The notes: generated from the letters alone by a model not told the origin. A DNA stretch of 64,000 nucleotides from Nonlabens tegetincola (GCF_002954355.1 NZ_MQVV01000017.1:124001-188000); one strand, 5' to 3'; numbered from the stretch's first letter, positions 8,373 to 17,964 are shown. Translations and numbers: made by a program.

Positions 8373-9243
8373 ATACATTTTGTTGTTGTTTGATTTTGTC
8401 AATGTGATAATCCACTAAACCTTCAATTGGCCTGCGCACAATGTTACCCACTTCATAATCAAACTCATTTGCAACTTGCTTGATTCTCTTTTCAGCAAAA
8501 TGAGCAATACTTCCTACAAAATGAACTTTATACTGTTTTAATTCTTCTTGAAATTGTAAAATCATGTTACGTGAGAACTTTCGTAATCCTTTACGCAACA
8601 ATTTTTTGATGTATCGTTCTTCTAGATTTTTAAAAATAAACTCAGCGTGCTTTGCTAGATAGGCATTAGGATTTGGTAGTTTATACAAATTGTACTTAAT
8701 GTAATCCGGATCTGTATTATATTCTGCCGCAAATCGTTCCATTAATACTCCTGGCATTTTACCGTAATTGTAATCTTTGAGCAACTGCTTACCATACCAG
8801 TTACCACTTGCATCATCCATTAAGGTATAGCCTAATGAAACCACGCGTTGTTCAATATGAGTACCATCGCTAAAACAGCAATTAGATCCAGTTCCCAAAA
8901 TACAAACAATACCTGGCCTGTCTCCTACTGCGGCATATACGGCAGCTGCAGTATCTTCTTTAACAACGACCTCATTTGCTTGTTGAAAATAATTCTCCAA
9001 TAAATTTTGAAGCGCCAATCTAGGTTTTTCGGTACCACAACCAGCACCGTAGAAAAAGATTTTTTCAACCTTTTCTTTCGAAGCAATGAGCTCACTTGAT
9101 TCATTTATGCGATCTTCTAGTTGTTCCAGAGTTAGAATAGCCGGATTCATACCTTTTGTCCTAGACTTGAATAATTGATTTCCATCATTATCAAGAGCTA
9201 TCCAATCACATTTTGTAGAACCACTATCGGTGATAAGTATCAT
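8371..9243 (-). CDS. BadF/BadG/BcrA/BcrD ATPase family, N-acetylglucosamine kinase-like
   Basis: Sugar kinase of the ASKHA fold, 290 aa. The phosphate-1 loop ILITDSGSTKCDW lies at the N-terminus and the second phosphate motif VCILGTGSNC near residue 120. Members in Bacteroidetes are annotated as N-acetylglucosamine kinases. The start is placed at ATG 9243. A longer reading to 9282 would begin inside the gapA terminator hairpin and adds 13 unconserved residues. It lies downstream of gapA and pfkA, which suggests a role in feeding amino sugars into glycolysis. The sugar is inferred, not shown. Confidence 0.85.
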   Translation of the reverse strand: MILITDSGSTKCDWIALDNDGNQLFKSRTKGMNPAILTLEQLEDRINESSELIASKEKVEKIFFYGAGCGTEKPRLALQNLLENYFQQANEVVVKEDTAAAVYAAVGDRPGIVCILGTGSNCCFSDGTHIEQRVVSLGYTLMDDASGNWYGKQLLKDYNYGKMPGVLMERFAAEYNTDPDYIKYNLYKLPNPNAYLAKHAEFIFKNLEERYIKKLLRKGLRKFSRNMILQFQEELKQYKVHFVGSIAHFAEKRIKQVANEFDYEVGNIVRRPIEGLVDYHIDKIKQQQNV

Positions 9244-9265
9244 AAGGGTTAGTTTTAAGGGTAAA

Positions 9266-9304
9266 ACAAAAAACGGCCGCAATCAAATAGTTGTGCAGCC
9301 GTTT
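9266..9304 (-). terminator. gapA terminator
   Basis: On the minus strand, AACGGCTGCACAA pairs imperfectly with TTGCGGCCGTT across a short loop and is followed by TTTTTTG. It lies 12 bases after the gapA stop. Confidence 0.7.
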
Positions 9305-9315
9305 TCTTTTAATCA

Positions 9316-10320
9316 TTATAATGAATTTACCTTTTCAGCTAGGTCTACCAATTTGTTTGAGTAACCAAACTCGTTGTCGTACCAACTCACCAACTTGAAA
9401 AATGTTGAATTAAGTTCGATTCCTGCAGTAGAATCATAAATACTAGTGCGGTCATCACTTACAAAATCCTGAGAAACTACAGCCTCATCGGTATAACCTA
9501 CTATCCCTTTGTATTCGTTTTGTGCCGCTTTCGCGAAAGCGGAATTAATTTCCTCTAAACTAGTCTCCTTACTTAGTTTTACTGTTAAATCAACAACCGA
9601 AACGTCTACAGTAGGTACTCTAAATGCCATACCAGTAAGTTTACCTTTAAGTTCTGGGATTACTTTAGTAACAGCAACTGCTGCTCCTGTAGAAGTTGGA
9701 ATAATGTTATTCATAGCACTACGACCCAATCTATAGTTCTTTTTGCTAGGTCCGTCAACAGTGGCTTGTGTTGCAGTTGTTGCATGAACGGTAGTCATAA
9801 GCGCCTCTTCAATACCAAAATTGTCATCAAGGATTTTTGCCATAGGTGCCAAACAGTTTGTTGTACATGAAGCATTCGAAACGATATGATGATCCGCAGT
9901 AAGTTTATCATCATTTACACCCATTACAAACATAGGTGCAGTCTTTGATGGTGCAGATATTACCACTTTTTTTGCACCAGCATCGATATGAGCTTGTGCT
10001 GTATCTAGGTCGGTAAAAATACCTGTACAATCTGCCACTACATCAACGTTAACATCGTTCCATGCAAGATTTTTTGGATCTCTTTCACTCGTTACTCTTA
10101 CCTCTACACCATCTACGATTAAATTTCCATCCTTTATTTCGATAGTACCGCCATAACGACCATGTACTGAGTCATATTCTAATAAATAAGCTAATTGTTC
10201 TACTGGAACAAGGTCATTGATAGCAACTACTTCTACATTTTCTCTTTTTAGAGTTGCTCTAAAAACGATTCGACCTATTCTACCAAAACCGTTTATTCCT
10301 AATCTTAATTTTTTACTCAT
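9316..10320 (-). CDS. gapA: glyceraldehyde-3-phosphate dehydrogenase, type I
   Basis: Glycolytic enzyme of 334 aa, the normal length. It converts glyceraldehyde-3-phosphate, phosphate and NAD+ to 1,3-bisphosphoglycerate. The Rossmann motif [10 protein letters not shown] lies at residues 8-17, the catalytic Cys ~152 in SNASCTTNC, and the conserved C-terminus [11 protein letters not shown] is present. Asp in VVAINDL favours NAD+. The palindrome at 9526-9541 is accommodated in a surface-helix region as SAFAKAAQ, so a core metabolic enzyme tolerates it. pfkA lies upstream on the same strand after an 80-base gap. Confidence 0.98.
   Translation of the reverse strand: MSKKLRLGINGFGRIGRIVFRATLKRENVEVVAINDLVPVEQLAYLLEYDSVHGRYGGTIEIKDGNLIVDGVEVRVTSERDPKNLAWNDVNVDVVADCTGIFTDLDTAQAHIDAGAKKVVISAPSKTAPMFVMGVNDDKLTADHHIVSNASCTTNCLAPMAKILDDNFGIEEALMTTVHATTATQATVDGPSKKNYRLGRSAMNNIIPTSTGAAVAVTKVIPELKGKLTGMAFRVPTVDVSVVDLTVKLSKETSLEEINSAFAKAAQNEYKGIVGYTDEAVVSQDFVSDDRTSIYDSTAGIELNSTFFKLVSWYDNEFGYSNKLVDLAEKVNSL
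9527..9540. repeat. GCTTTCGCGAAAGC palindrome, copy 3
   Basis: Perfect core within gapA, extended to a 16-bp palindrome CGCTTTCGCGAAAGCG (9526-9541), read as AFAKA. Confidence 0.97.
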
Positions 10321-10400
10321 TTTATTGTAATTAAATGTTGTTTTTGAAATATTAACTTGTTAGCGCTTTTCCATAGATAATAAACATCTTGAAAAGCATT

Positions 10401-11387
10401 TTATATTGTCACTATATCACTTACTCTAAGTAATTCTGTGTCAATTTCTGTTTTACCTTTAACGGCTTTATCTAGTGGACATAAGGCCATTTTATTATTT
10501 TGAATTCCTACCATGTAATTAGTCTTACCTTCCAGTAAACTCTCCACAGCTTTTACACCCATACGGCTAGCTAAAACACGGTCAAAACACGATGGAGTTC
10601 CACCACGTTGCATGTGTCCAAGTACAGATACTCTTACCTCATATTCTGGCATATTTTGAAGTACATAATCTTTTAGGTCAAAAACATTCTCACCTGTCGT
10701 ATCTCCTTCGGCTACTACAACTATACTCGATGATTTTCCATTTTTACGACTGCGTTTTAAACTTTCTACAAGCCTATCCTTTCCCATATCCTCTTCTGGA
10801 ATAAGAATCTCTTCAGCTCCAGCTCCTATCCCAGCATTTAGTGCAATATGTCCCACATCACGACCCATGACCTCAACAAAGAACAACCTGTTATGTGAAC
10901 TCGCTGTATCTCTAATTTTATCAATAGCATCAACTACTGTGTTCAATGCGGTATCATATCCTAAAGTAAATTGAGTACCGTATATATCATTATCAATAGT
11001 TCCAGGTATTCCCATTACGGGAAAATCAAACTCCTCGTTAAAAACCATTCCACCAGTAAATGAACCATCACCACCTATGACAACAAGAGCTTCCATTCCC
11101 GATGCTTTAACTTGTTCATAAGCTTTCTTACGACCTTCTACAGTTCGAAACTCTTGTGAACGTGCACTTTTAAGAACCGTTCCTCCTTTATTTATAATGT
11201 TATTGACACTACGTGGTGTCATTTCCTTGAAATCACCTTCAATAAGTCCTTGATATCCACGGTATATACCCAAACACTCTACTTGATGGTAGGCACATGT
11301 TCGAACCACCGCTCTTATTGCTGCATTCATTCCTGGAGAATCACCTCCAGAGGTCATTACACCTATTTTTTTAAAGCTTTTGTTCAT
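10401..11387 (-). CDS. pfkA: ATP-dependent 6-phosphofructokinase
   Basis: Glycolytic phosphofructokinase of 328 aa, the size of bacterial PfkA. The ATP-binding GVMTSGGDSPGMNAAIR lies at the N-terminus and VIGGDGSF near residue 100. The fructose-6-phosphate/catalytic motif PGTIDNDI lies near 125 and MGRDVGHIA near 170. Gly after GGD in GGDGS indicates ATP rather than pyrophosphate use. The start is set at ATG 11387 (MNKSFKKIGVMT). The seven extra upstream residues of the longer reading are not conserved. It is divergent from the symporter gene and upstream of gapA. Confidence 0.97.
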   Translation of the reverse strand: MNKSFKKIGVMTSGGDSPGMNAAIRAVVRTCAYHQVECLGIYRGYQGLIEGDFKEMTPRSVNNIINKGGTVLKSARSQEFRTVEGRKKAYEQVKASGMEALVVIGGDGSFTGGMVFNEEFDFPVMGIPGTIDNDIYGTQFTLGYDTALNTVVDAIDKIRDTASSHNRLFFVEVMGRDVGHIALNAGIGAGAEEILIPEEDMGKDRLVESLKRSRKNGKSSSIVVVAEGDTTGENVFDLKDYVLQNMPEYEVRVSVLGHMQRGGTPSCFDRVLASRMGVKAVESLLEGKTNYMVGIQNNKMALCPLDKAVKGKTEIDTELLRVSDIVTI

Positions 11388-11503
11388 TACGTTTTTAATA
11401 AAAACCAAGCTAATCTATTAACTTTTCCTAAAAAAATGATCGCTATTAATCTATATTTAGCGTTTAGAGAAAATTCAAACGTTATCGTTAATAACTTTTT
11501 TAC

Positions 11504-13246
11504 ATGAAACTGGAATTCATAGACTTTACGCTCATAATCAGCTTCTTTTTAATCTCACTTTTAGTAGGAATTTGGGTCTCAAAAAGCAGTGGAAAAGACA
11601 GTTCTTCCTTCTTTTTATCCAGTAGAAATATGCCGTGGTGGTTACTAGGATTTTCTATGGTCGCCACCACCTTTGCTGCCGACACTCCAAATTTAGTAGC
11701 AGGATTAGTTCGTACCGATGGTGTTTCGGGTAATTGGGTGTGGTGGGCTTTTTTACTAACTGGTATGCTTACTGTATTCTTTTATGCGCGATTATGGCGT
11801 CGCAGTGGTGTTACCACCGATTTAGAATTTTATGAATTAAGGTACTGCGGCAAAAGCGCTGCTTTCCTTAGAGGTTTTAGAGCATTATACTTAGGTGTAG
11901 TTTTTAATATCATTATAATGGCTACTGTATGCCTTGCTGCTATAAAAATTGGTCACGTTATGTTTGGTTTTGATGCAACCACAACTCTAGTATACGCTTG
12001 TGTAGTTACAGTTGCCTATTCGCTTTTAGGAGGATTAAAAGGTGTATTAATAACAGATTTCATACAGTTTATTATAGCAATGGTAGGTTCGATATGGGCT
12101 ACATGGTATATTCTAGATCTACCTGAAATAAATGGTATGAAAAACTTAATTGCTCATCCTAACGTCCAAGATAAATTAGACTTAATACCCGATTTTTCTA
12201 ACACTGATATGGTGATGGGTATTTTTCTTATTCCTATCGCTGTTCAATGGTGGAGCACTTGGTATCCAGGTGCAGAACCTGGTGGTGGAGGCTATATAGC
12301 GCAGCGCATGCTTGCCGCAAAAGATGAAAAAAACGCTACATGGGCTGTTCTATTTTTTAATCTAGCACATTATGCATTGAGACCGTGGCCATGGATCATT
12401 ATAGGACTAGCTTCTCTAATTATTTATCCCAACCTCGAATCGTTATCACTTGCATTTCCTAATCTAGATCCTTCATTCATAAAGGATGACCTCAGTTATC
12501 CAGCTATGCTTACTTATTTGCCTGCTGGTTTACTTGGGCTAGTTGTTACCTCGTTAATCGCAGCATTTATGAGCACCATTTCTACACATTTGAATTGGGG
12601 TTCTAGCTATGTTGTCAATGATTTTTATGCTAGGTTTTTATATCCAGAAGCTACTGAAAAAGAAAAAGTTATTGTAGGTAGAGTTTCCATGCTAGTAATG
12701 ATGTTATTAGCCGCATTGCTTTCCTTTGTTTTGGAGGAAGCAAAATTTGCATTTGATCTTATCATTCAAATAGGTGCTGGATCTGGATTACTATTTATTC
12801 TTAGGTGGTTTTGGTACAGGATAAATCCATGGTCAGAGATAACAGCCATGACCATTTCCTTCCTGGTGGCATTAGTTTTTTTCTTAAACAACAGTGACCT
12901 CACATCATTACAATATCAAATATTTGGAGAACTCGCTAGCTGGAAAATGATTTGCATTAATGTTTTAATAACATCTATTGCATGGTTAACGGTTACGTTC
13001 TTGACTGAAAAAAGTGACAGCGAAACCTTAAATAGGTTTAATAATCTCATCTATGGCAAAGAATCAAAATTCCATAATTTCCCTGCTAAAACTTTAGGGT
13101 TCCTTCTCGGAATAACAGGTGTATATAGTTTACTATTTGCCACAGGAAAACTACTTTATGGTGAGACCGTAATTGGTTTAACATTACTATTAATCTTTAT
13201 CGCCTGTACATTGGGTATTATTTTAATGAGAAAAAAATTGTTTTAA
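11504..13246 (+). CDS. sodium:solute symporter (SSF family)
   Basis: A 580-aa inner-membrane protein with about 14 hydrophobic segments. It has SSF features such as SSFFLSSRNMPWWLLGFSMVATTFAADTPN near residues 35-65, where the unwound first core helix and sodium site lie. It imports a small solute with Na+. The nearby glycolytic and GlcNAc-kinase-like genes suggest a sugar, but the substrate is not evident from sequence. It is divergent from pfkA, with a 116-base shared upstream region. A GCGTG...CACGC hairpin and one palindrome copy follow the stop. Confidence 0.9.
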   Translation: MKLEFIDFTLIISFFLISLLVGIWVSKSSGKDSSSFFLSSRNMPWWLLGFSMVATTFAADTPNLVAGLVRTDGVSGNWVWWAFLLTGMLTVFFYARLWRRSGVTTDLEFYELRYCGKSAAFLRGFRALYLGVVFNIIIMATVCLAAIKIGHVMFGFDATTTLVYACVVTVAYSLLGGLKGVLITDFIQFIIAMVGSIWATWYILDLPEINGMKNLIAHPNVQDKLDLIPDFSNTDMVMGIFLIPIAVQWWSTWYPGAEPGGGGYIAQRMLAAKDEKNATWAVLFFNLAHYALRPWPWIIIGLASLIIYPNLESLSLAFPNLDPSFIKDDLSYPAMLTYLPAGLLGLVVTSLIAAFMSTISTHLNWGSSYVVNDFYARFLYPEATEKEKVIVGRVSMLVMMLLAALLSFVLEEAKFAFDLIIQIGAGSGLLFILRWFWYRINPWSEITAMTISFLVALVFFLNNSDLTSLQYQIFGELASWKMICINVLITSIAWLTVTFLTEKSDSETLNRFNNLIYGKESKFHNFPAKTLGFLLGITGVYSLLFATGKLLYGETVIGLTLLLIFIACTLGIILMRKKLF

Positions 13247-13263
13247 GGCGTGGTGAGTATCAC

Positions 13264-13277
13264 GCTTTCGCGAAAGC
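13264..13277. repeat. GCTTTCGCGAAAGC palindrome, copy 4
   Basis: Perfect core, intergenic, 18 bases after the symporter stop codon. No T-run follows, so it is not an ordinary terminator. Confidence 0.97.
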
Positions 13278-13351
13278 ATACTTATTACAACCTCAATTGC
13301 ATTTCATCAAACTTGATTAAATAGCTATCCAAACTTCCTGTTAAAGGCTTT

Positions 13352-13379
13352 TTGAACGATTTTTTAAAAACTAAATTTG
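13352..13379 (+). promoter_or_regulatory. Bacteroidetes-type promoter
   Basis: TTG at 13352-13354, 17-nt spacer, TAAATTTG at 13372-13379. This is the best match to the Bacteroidetes consensus in the window. It places the start of transcription about 12 bases before the ATG at 13398. Confidence 0.7.
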
Positions 13380-13397
13380 CACGAGAAACGATAAACA

Positions 13398-15245
13398 ATG
13401 CAGAAAGAATCTATATTTTCCTTTATTCAAAAGGTATTGGTAAACATGCCTGAAGGATGGGTAAAAACTACTACACACCGATTAGACATATATAACGAAG
13501 CTCTTGCAAAAACCGAGTTTTTAATGCAGTTTGAACAACTGTTTGAAAAAGGAGATGCTTCAAGAAAATCATTAGAGGAATTACCTACAGCCTATGATTA
13601 TATAAGACTGGGACATCCTTTGTCGTGTGTGCTAGAATGGACTCTAGCAAAGATTAATGACGTTGATGCTCATCAAGTTATTTCCTTTTCCTCTCGTACG
13701 GCTCCTATACTAGCCGTATTACGTAAAAACTTACTAGAAAATAAAAACACAAGACTAGTATTTAATAAGGATTTGCCAGCATTCATTGACCTTGAAAAAA
13801 TAAGAGAGGTTTATGGATATAATTTTAAAGCGATTAAAATAGATAGCTTATCAGCATTAGACAATTACGCTGGTAGTACGGTTCATATAAAACAGGATGG
13901 CAACAACTTGTCTACAACTTTAGAATCTGCCGCTGATTTTACTATAACTACTCATGGAAGATTAGGTAGCATCATAAGTATAAATAATGACTCTAATAAA
14001 CATTATATAGCAGATATTCAACACGTGCGCCGTAGAGAAACTATCGCTATGACGCCTGCTGATTCACTTAAAGTTTTAAAATCATTAGTGAATAATTCTA
14101 ATCTTTCAATTCCATCAATTGACACTGACGTCAAGAAAAAAGTTCTTAAAACTATACAGGAAGTCGCAGGAATAAATGAAGCTCCTGTTGTAGGATCCAG
14201 TGGACTTTCTATTCAGTATGCTATTATGATGGGATTAATTGACCATGCAAATGAAAACCATCCTGGGAAACCCATAAAATTTGTTGTACCACCTAATTGT
14301 TACGGTGGTACCAATGATCAAGCTAGAAGAGTTGCAGCAACGCTGGACCATGTTGAAATTATGGATTTACCAGTGGATGGTGAAAACGACATGGTAAATA
14401 GTACCGAAAAAGTACTTGTTGAAATCGCTAAACAAGATGCTATTCCCTACATTATAGCAGAAATACCAACAAATCCTAGAGTTGAAGTTCCTGAACTTGA
14501 TGCGCTCAAAAAAGTTTTATTACAAGAAAGAAAAACACCAACAGGAAGTGTTGCTGTAGATCCGGTTTTTATTCTTGATCAAACTTTTTGCCCCAACATC
14601 CAGTTCATGAAAGCTGGAGAACTCTTAGAAAATGTGCGTAGTATTTCATATGCCAGTGGATCAAAATTTCCTAGCGGTGGAAAATGTACGGCTGGTTATT
14701 GTATAGGTAATCCTAATGCAAAATCTTTAATGCTTAAGGTAAGTGAGCATCTTAATTTATGCGACAACGAGGCTACTGACTTGCAATATGAATTACTAGC
14801 AGAACAATTACCAGGAATGAATGATCGTATTAAAGGCGCTTATCTCAATACCAGAGAGTTTGTAAATTTTATAGAAGACACACTTCCTGAAGCAAAAATC
14901 AACTTTGTTTCTGAAGAATTAGCACAACGAGGATTCACACCTTCAGTATTTTCCTTAGATCTTCCTACCCAAGGGAACACTCCTGAAGAACGAGAAAATT
15001 ATAAACGTAATTTGAATCTTAAGTTGATTCACCTTATGATTAATAAAATACCGCATGAAAGTAAGTTTTGTGTAAGCTATGGACAATTGAAAGGTTGTTA
15101 TTGGACGGTGCCAGCAACTTCAACCCAAGGAACAACTAAAGAAGAGGATAAAGACTATATCGTGCGAGCTTCCTTATCTGCAAGCATGAATCTAGAGCTG
15201 CACAAGCAAGTTTTTAAAGAATTTGTTACTACTCACATTCATTAA
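13398..15245 (+). CDS. large PLP-dependent enzyme, Cys/Met metabolism-like
   Basis: A 615-aa cytosolic protein. The C-terminal half looks like a fold-type I PLP enzyme of the cystathionine synthase/lyase group: AEIPTNPRVEVPELDAL near residue 355, AVDPVFILDQTF near 390, and the probable PLP-lysine SYASGSKFPSGGKCTAGY near 420. The first ~200 residues are an extra domain not found in ordinary ~390-aa members of the family. The reaction is probably C-S bond chemistry, but this is inferred from the family only. It stands alone behind a strong promoter. Confidence 0.75.
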   Translation: MQKESIFSFIQKVLVNMPEGWVKTTTHRLDIYNEALAKTEFLMQFEQLFEKGDASRKSLEELPTAYDYIRLGHPLSCVLEWTLAKINDVDAHQVISFSSRTAPILAVLRKNLLENKNTRLVFNKDLPAFIDLEKIREVYGYNFKAIKIDSLSALDNYAGSTVHIKQDGNNLSTTLESAADFTITTHGRLGSIISINNDSNKHYIADIQHVRRRETIAMTPADSLKVLKSLVNNSNLSIPSIDTDVKKKVLKTIQEVAGINEAPVVGSSGLSIQYAIMMGLIDHANENHPGKPIKFVVPPNCYGGTNDQARRVAATLDHVEIMDLPVDGENDMVNSTEKVLVEIAKQDAIPYIIAEIPTNPRVEVPELDALKKVLLQERKTPTGSVAVDPVFILDQTFCPNIQFMKAGELLENVRSISYASGSKFPSGGKCTAGYCIGNPNAKSLMLKVSEHLNLCDNEATDLQYELLAEQLPGMNDRIKGAYLNTREFVNFIEDTLPEAKINFVSEELAQRGFTPSVFSLDLPTQGNTPEERENYKRNLNLKLIHLMINKIPHESKFCVSYGQLKGCYWTVPATSTQGTTKEEDKDYIVRASLSASMNLELHKQVFKEFVTTHIH

Positions 15246-15250
15246 AATAT

Positions 15251-15314
15251 ACCGTTATTTTTAAACTGGACGCAACCAATTAAAAGGTTTTACATCTATT
15301 TTAAAAATAACGGT
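15251..15314. repeat. 15-bp inverted repeat with 34-nt spacer before a lipoprotein gene
   Basis: ACCGTTATTTTTAAA (15251-15265) is perfectly complementary to TTTAAAAATAACGGT (15300-15314). The right arm ends one base before the ATG at 15316, so in the mRNA the hairpin would sit directly against the start codon. Its run of A/T and lack of a following T-run argue against a simple terminator. Confidence 0.85.
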
Positions 15315-15315
15315 T

Positions 15316-15693
15316 ATGAATAAACTACTTATACTATTTATCATCCCTTTGCTATTTTCTTGCCAAGAAGATGATGAGGTCCAGATAGAAACAGATGTAA
15401 TTGGTGAATGGGAAATTGTGGCAAGATACGCTGATCCAGGAGATGGCAGCGGATCCTTTCAACCTACCACAGGTAAGTTTCTCACCTTTAGCAACAACAA
15501 TGTTCTATTTTGTAACCAAGGATTTTGCTTTGCATCACTCACACAAGCAACAACTACTGGTAGTTTTGATGATAGCAACAAAACCATAACTACATCAGAC
15601 TGTGATGCTACTTATAGTTTTAACGGCATGTTTTTAGAAGTATCTTATCTATGTATTGAACATTGTATTGAACGATATATAAGAATTAATTAA
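15316..15693 (+). CDS. small lipocalin-like lipoprotein
   Basis: A 125-aa lipoprotein with signal IIPLLFSC. The mature part begins with the lipocalin-like phrase IGEWEIVARY and continues as beta strands with six cysteines that may form disulfides (FCNQGFCF, SDCDATY, YLCIEHCIERY). Similar small lipoproteins are frequent in Bacteroidetes and have no known role. Its last four bases overlap the convergent GlmU-like gene. The inverted repeat at the start codon hints at translational control. Confidence 0.7.
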   Translation: MNKLLILFIIPLLFSCQEDDEVQIETDVIGEWEIVARYADPGDGSGSFQPTTGKFLTFSNNNVLFCNQGFCFASLTQATTTGSFDDSNKTITTSDCDATYSFNGMFLEVSYLCIEHCIERYIRIN

Positions 15694-16859
15694 TCCTTAC
15701 GGTACTTTTTTGTGTTTTCAAAAACAGAATCTAAAATACGTTGTTCTACATCGTTAAAACTCAATTTACGCCTTTGCATGACCACATCGGCAACCTCATA
15801 AGCTTTAGCAGGTTTGTAAGTCATTGTTCCTTGCGGTCCACCCCATGTGAATGATGGAATAAAATTACGTGGGTATCCTGCTCCATAAATATTAGCACTC
15901 ACGCCTATCACCGTACCAGTATTAAACATGGTGTTAATACCACATTTACTATGATCTCCCATCATTAAACCACAAAATTGTAAACCAGTTTTAGCAAATC
16001 TACCTGTATTATAATCCCATAATTTAACCTCGGCGTAATTGTTTTTAAGGTTGCTAGTGTTCGTGTCGGCACCTAGATTACACCATTCTCCAAGTACAGA
16101 GTTACCCAGATAACCTTCATGACCTTTATTTGAATATCCGAGTAATACAGAATTACCAACCTCACCACCGATTTTACTGTGAGGTCCTACAGTAGTCGGA
16201 CCATATACTTTAGTTCCTAATTTTGTCGAGCTATTATCACATAATGCAAATCCACCTCGTATAATACTACCTTCCATAACCTCAGCATTTTTACCTATAT
16301 AAATAGGACCATCTGTAGCATTAAGAATGCAGAATTGTAATTTGGCGCCTTCTTCAATAAAAATGTTTTCACTAGCTATTGTTTGAACTCCTTCAGGAAT
16401 AGGTTGTGAGCTTCTATTTTGAGTTATTCTATTAAAGTCGGCTTTTAATTGATCACCATTTTTTGAAAAAATATCCCAAGTGTGATACAAGCCATCAACA
16501 TCTTCTTCATAAATCACTTGTTCTAATTCAATAGTAGGTATTGAAATAGTTGAAGATCTGTAAGCAATAATCTCATCATTTGCGACCAGTTTTTGATTAG
16601 GTTTTAATGATTGTATAGCTTCAACTAACGATTGTGAGGCAAAAATGTGTCCTGCAATTACCGTGTTATCATCCTTTTCAACAAGAGGATATTTTTCTTG
16701 TAAATAATCCTGTGTATAATAACTAACAGAGCTTTTCAAATACGCTTCCCATTTTTCTTGTAAGGTTTGTATACCACATCTAAGTAACGATGTAGGTCGA
16801 GTATACGTAAATGGTAATAAGGATAAATGCTGATTAAAGTCGGCAAGGATGTAATTCAT
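15690..16859 (-). CDS. GlmU-like sugar nucleotidyltransferase / left-handed beta-helix acyltransferase family protein
   Basis: A 389-aa protein of the GlmU-like family common in Bacteroidetes. The N-terminus (ILADFNQHLSLLPFTYTRPTSLLRCGI) resembles a degenerate nucleotidyltransferase. Residues ~180-340 show hexapeptide-type repeats (IYIGKNAEVMEGSIIRGG, KIGGEVGNSVLLG, YLGNSVLGEWCNLGAD) of a left-handed beta-helix. It probably acts in UDP-sugar or cell-envelope precursor metabolism, but the reaction is unproven. The start is set at ATG 16859. The longer reading uses a TTG three codons upstream. Confidence 0.82.
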   Translation of the reverse strand: MNYILADFNQHLSLLPFTYTRPTSLLRCGIQTLQEKWEAYLKSSVSYYTQDYLQEKYPLVEKDDNTVIAGHIFASQSLVEAIQSLKPNQKLVANDEIIAYRSSTISIPTIELEQVIYEEDVDGLYHTWDIFSKNGDQLKADFNRITQNRSSQPIPEGVQTIASENIFIEEGAKLQFCILNATDGPIYIGKNAEVMEGSIIRGGFALCDNSSTKLGTKVYGPTTVGPHSKIGGEVGNSVLLGYSNKGHEGYLGNSVLGEWCNLGADTNTSNLKNNYAEVKLWDYNTGRFAKTGLQFCGLMMGDHSKCGINTMFNTGTVIGVSANIYGAGYPRNFIPSFTWGGPQGTMTYKPAKAYEVADVVMQRRKLSFNDVEQRILDSVFENTKKYRKD

Positions 16860-17080
16860 AGTGATCAATTATTATTCAAAGGTCGGTAAAAGATTTTGTA
16901 ATCTCATATCAAAATAGCCCTTCTTCGTTTGATTTTTAAAACTACATGCATCGATACCTTGCTACTGTATTGTTTTAAAAGTAGTAAGAACTTGCCACCT
17001 GAAATGAGTGATTTTAAATGCTTACATGAAGTTTACAACCAATACATAACTATAGAAAAACATTGTGTAAAACAGTGCAT

Positions 17081-17110
17081 AAAAAAACTGCCCTGGGTAA
17101 CAGGGCAGTT
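17081..17110 (-). terminator. terminator of the gene at 17140
   Basis: ACTGCCCTG-GGTAA-CAGGGCAGT hairpin followed on the minus strand by TTTTTTT, 30 bases after the stop codon at 17140. The rest of the 270-base gap up to 16859 shows no convincing gene. Confidence 0.85.
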
Positions 17111-17139
17111 GAATCAAAAACAAAATCTATATCGAGAAA

Positions 17140-17859
17140 CTAAGCATTAAAATACTTACTATTCCATATAGCAACATTAAAATTCTTACCAGTAGCAAAG
17201 GAATAATACAAGACTATACTAGCCACTGATTTGAATGTAAAAAAGAATATTAAAAGGTATTCTACAGATGTAGTATCATTACTAAAAAGACCGTTTGGAA
17301 TCATGTAAGCCAGTAAACCACTTACTACCAATGTAGTTAATATTAAGTTTTCAAAACTCTTTACACACCAAGCCCATGCTTTTCTAAATGGATTTAAGTC
17401 ATTTCCCCATTTATGAATGAGGTAAAAGTAGCCATTACCGATAGGTGCAAAAAGTAAAGGGTCATCCTTATCTTCTAACTTGAAAAGTTTTGAAGGAGCG
17501 ACAATTTTAAAACCGCTCATCGTCATTTGATGGTCTTTTTCTAATTGCTTGATTTCATTAAGAGCTTCTTGAGGAATCTCGTTTTTAAAATACTTTGTAT
17601 CTAAAAAACGTAATCTATAATCCACACAAATCTTTCTAATTTGGTCAACGTGATAAATTCGATCAGCATCTAATAAATCAATATCAAATTGATTGCGTGG
17701 TGTAGGTTTTTGAGGACTCTTCATCCTTGCTATAATAGCATCTTCCCGTTTATTGTCTTCAGCTAGAATAGCATAAACTTCTTTTAAAACATCTTCGCTA
17801 GTGGTTGCCTTATTTCTCACCTTGCGCAATTGATCCTCAATGTTTGTTCTACTAAGCAT
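17140..17859 (-). CDS. membrane protein of unknown function
   Basis: A 239-aa protein. About 165 N-terminal residues are charged and mainly helical (QLRKVRNKATTSEDVLKEVY...). Two hydrophobic segments follow near residues 172-192 (ENLILTTLVVSGLLAYMI) and 203-222 (VEYLLIFFFTFKSVASIVLYY). A short C-terminal tail ends the protein. The topology suggests a cytoplasmic N-terminal domain anchored by a hairpin. No family name or function is recognised. It lies downstream of pheT but is separated from it by that gene's terminator. Confidence 0.75.
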   Translation of the reverse strand: MLSRTNIEDQLRKVRNKATTSEDVLKEVYAILAEDNKREDAIIARMKSPQKPTPRNQFDIDLLDADRIYHVDQIRKICVDYRLRFLDTKYFKNEIPQEALNEIKQLEKDHQMTMSGFKIVAPSKLFKLEDKDDPLLFAPIGNGYFYLIHKWGNDLNPFRKAWAWCVKSFENLILTTLVVSGLLAYMIPNGLFSNDTTSVEYLLIFFFTFKSVASIVLYYSFATGKNFNVAIWNSKYFNA

Positions 17860-17906
17860 ACTCTTTTAATTCTTAAAATTAGAATTGAAGTTTCAATTTA
17901 AAACAA

Positions 17907-17938
17907 AACTCCTTCACAACCATAGTCGCAAAGGAGTT
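17907..17938 (-). terminator. pheT terminator
   Basis: AACTCCTT pairs with AAGGAGTT across a 16-nt loop. On the minus strand it is followed by TTGTTTT. It lies 27 bases after the pheT stop. Confidence 0.65.
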
Positions 17939-17964
17939 AAAAACTTTACTTAAAATAACAAATC

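Noticed and set aside
11388-11503. LacI-type operator in AACGTTATCGTTAATAAC between pfkA and the symporter
   Set aside because: The repeat is imperfect, occurs once, and no LacI-family gene is in the window.
16929-17150. 73-codon plus-strand frame between the GlmU-like gene and the gene at 17140
   Set aside because: It runs through the terminator hairpin at 17081-17110, has no protein features and overlaps the convergent gene.
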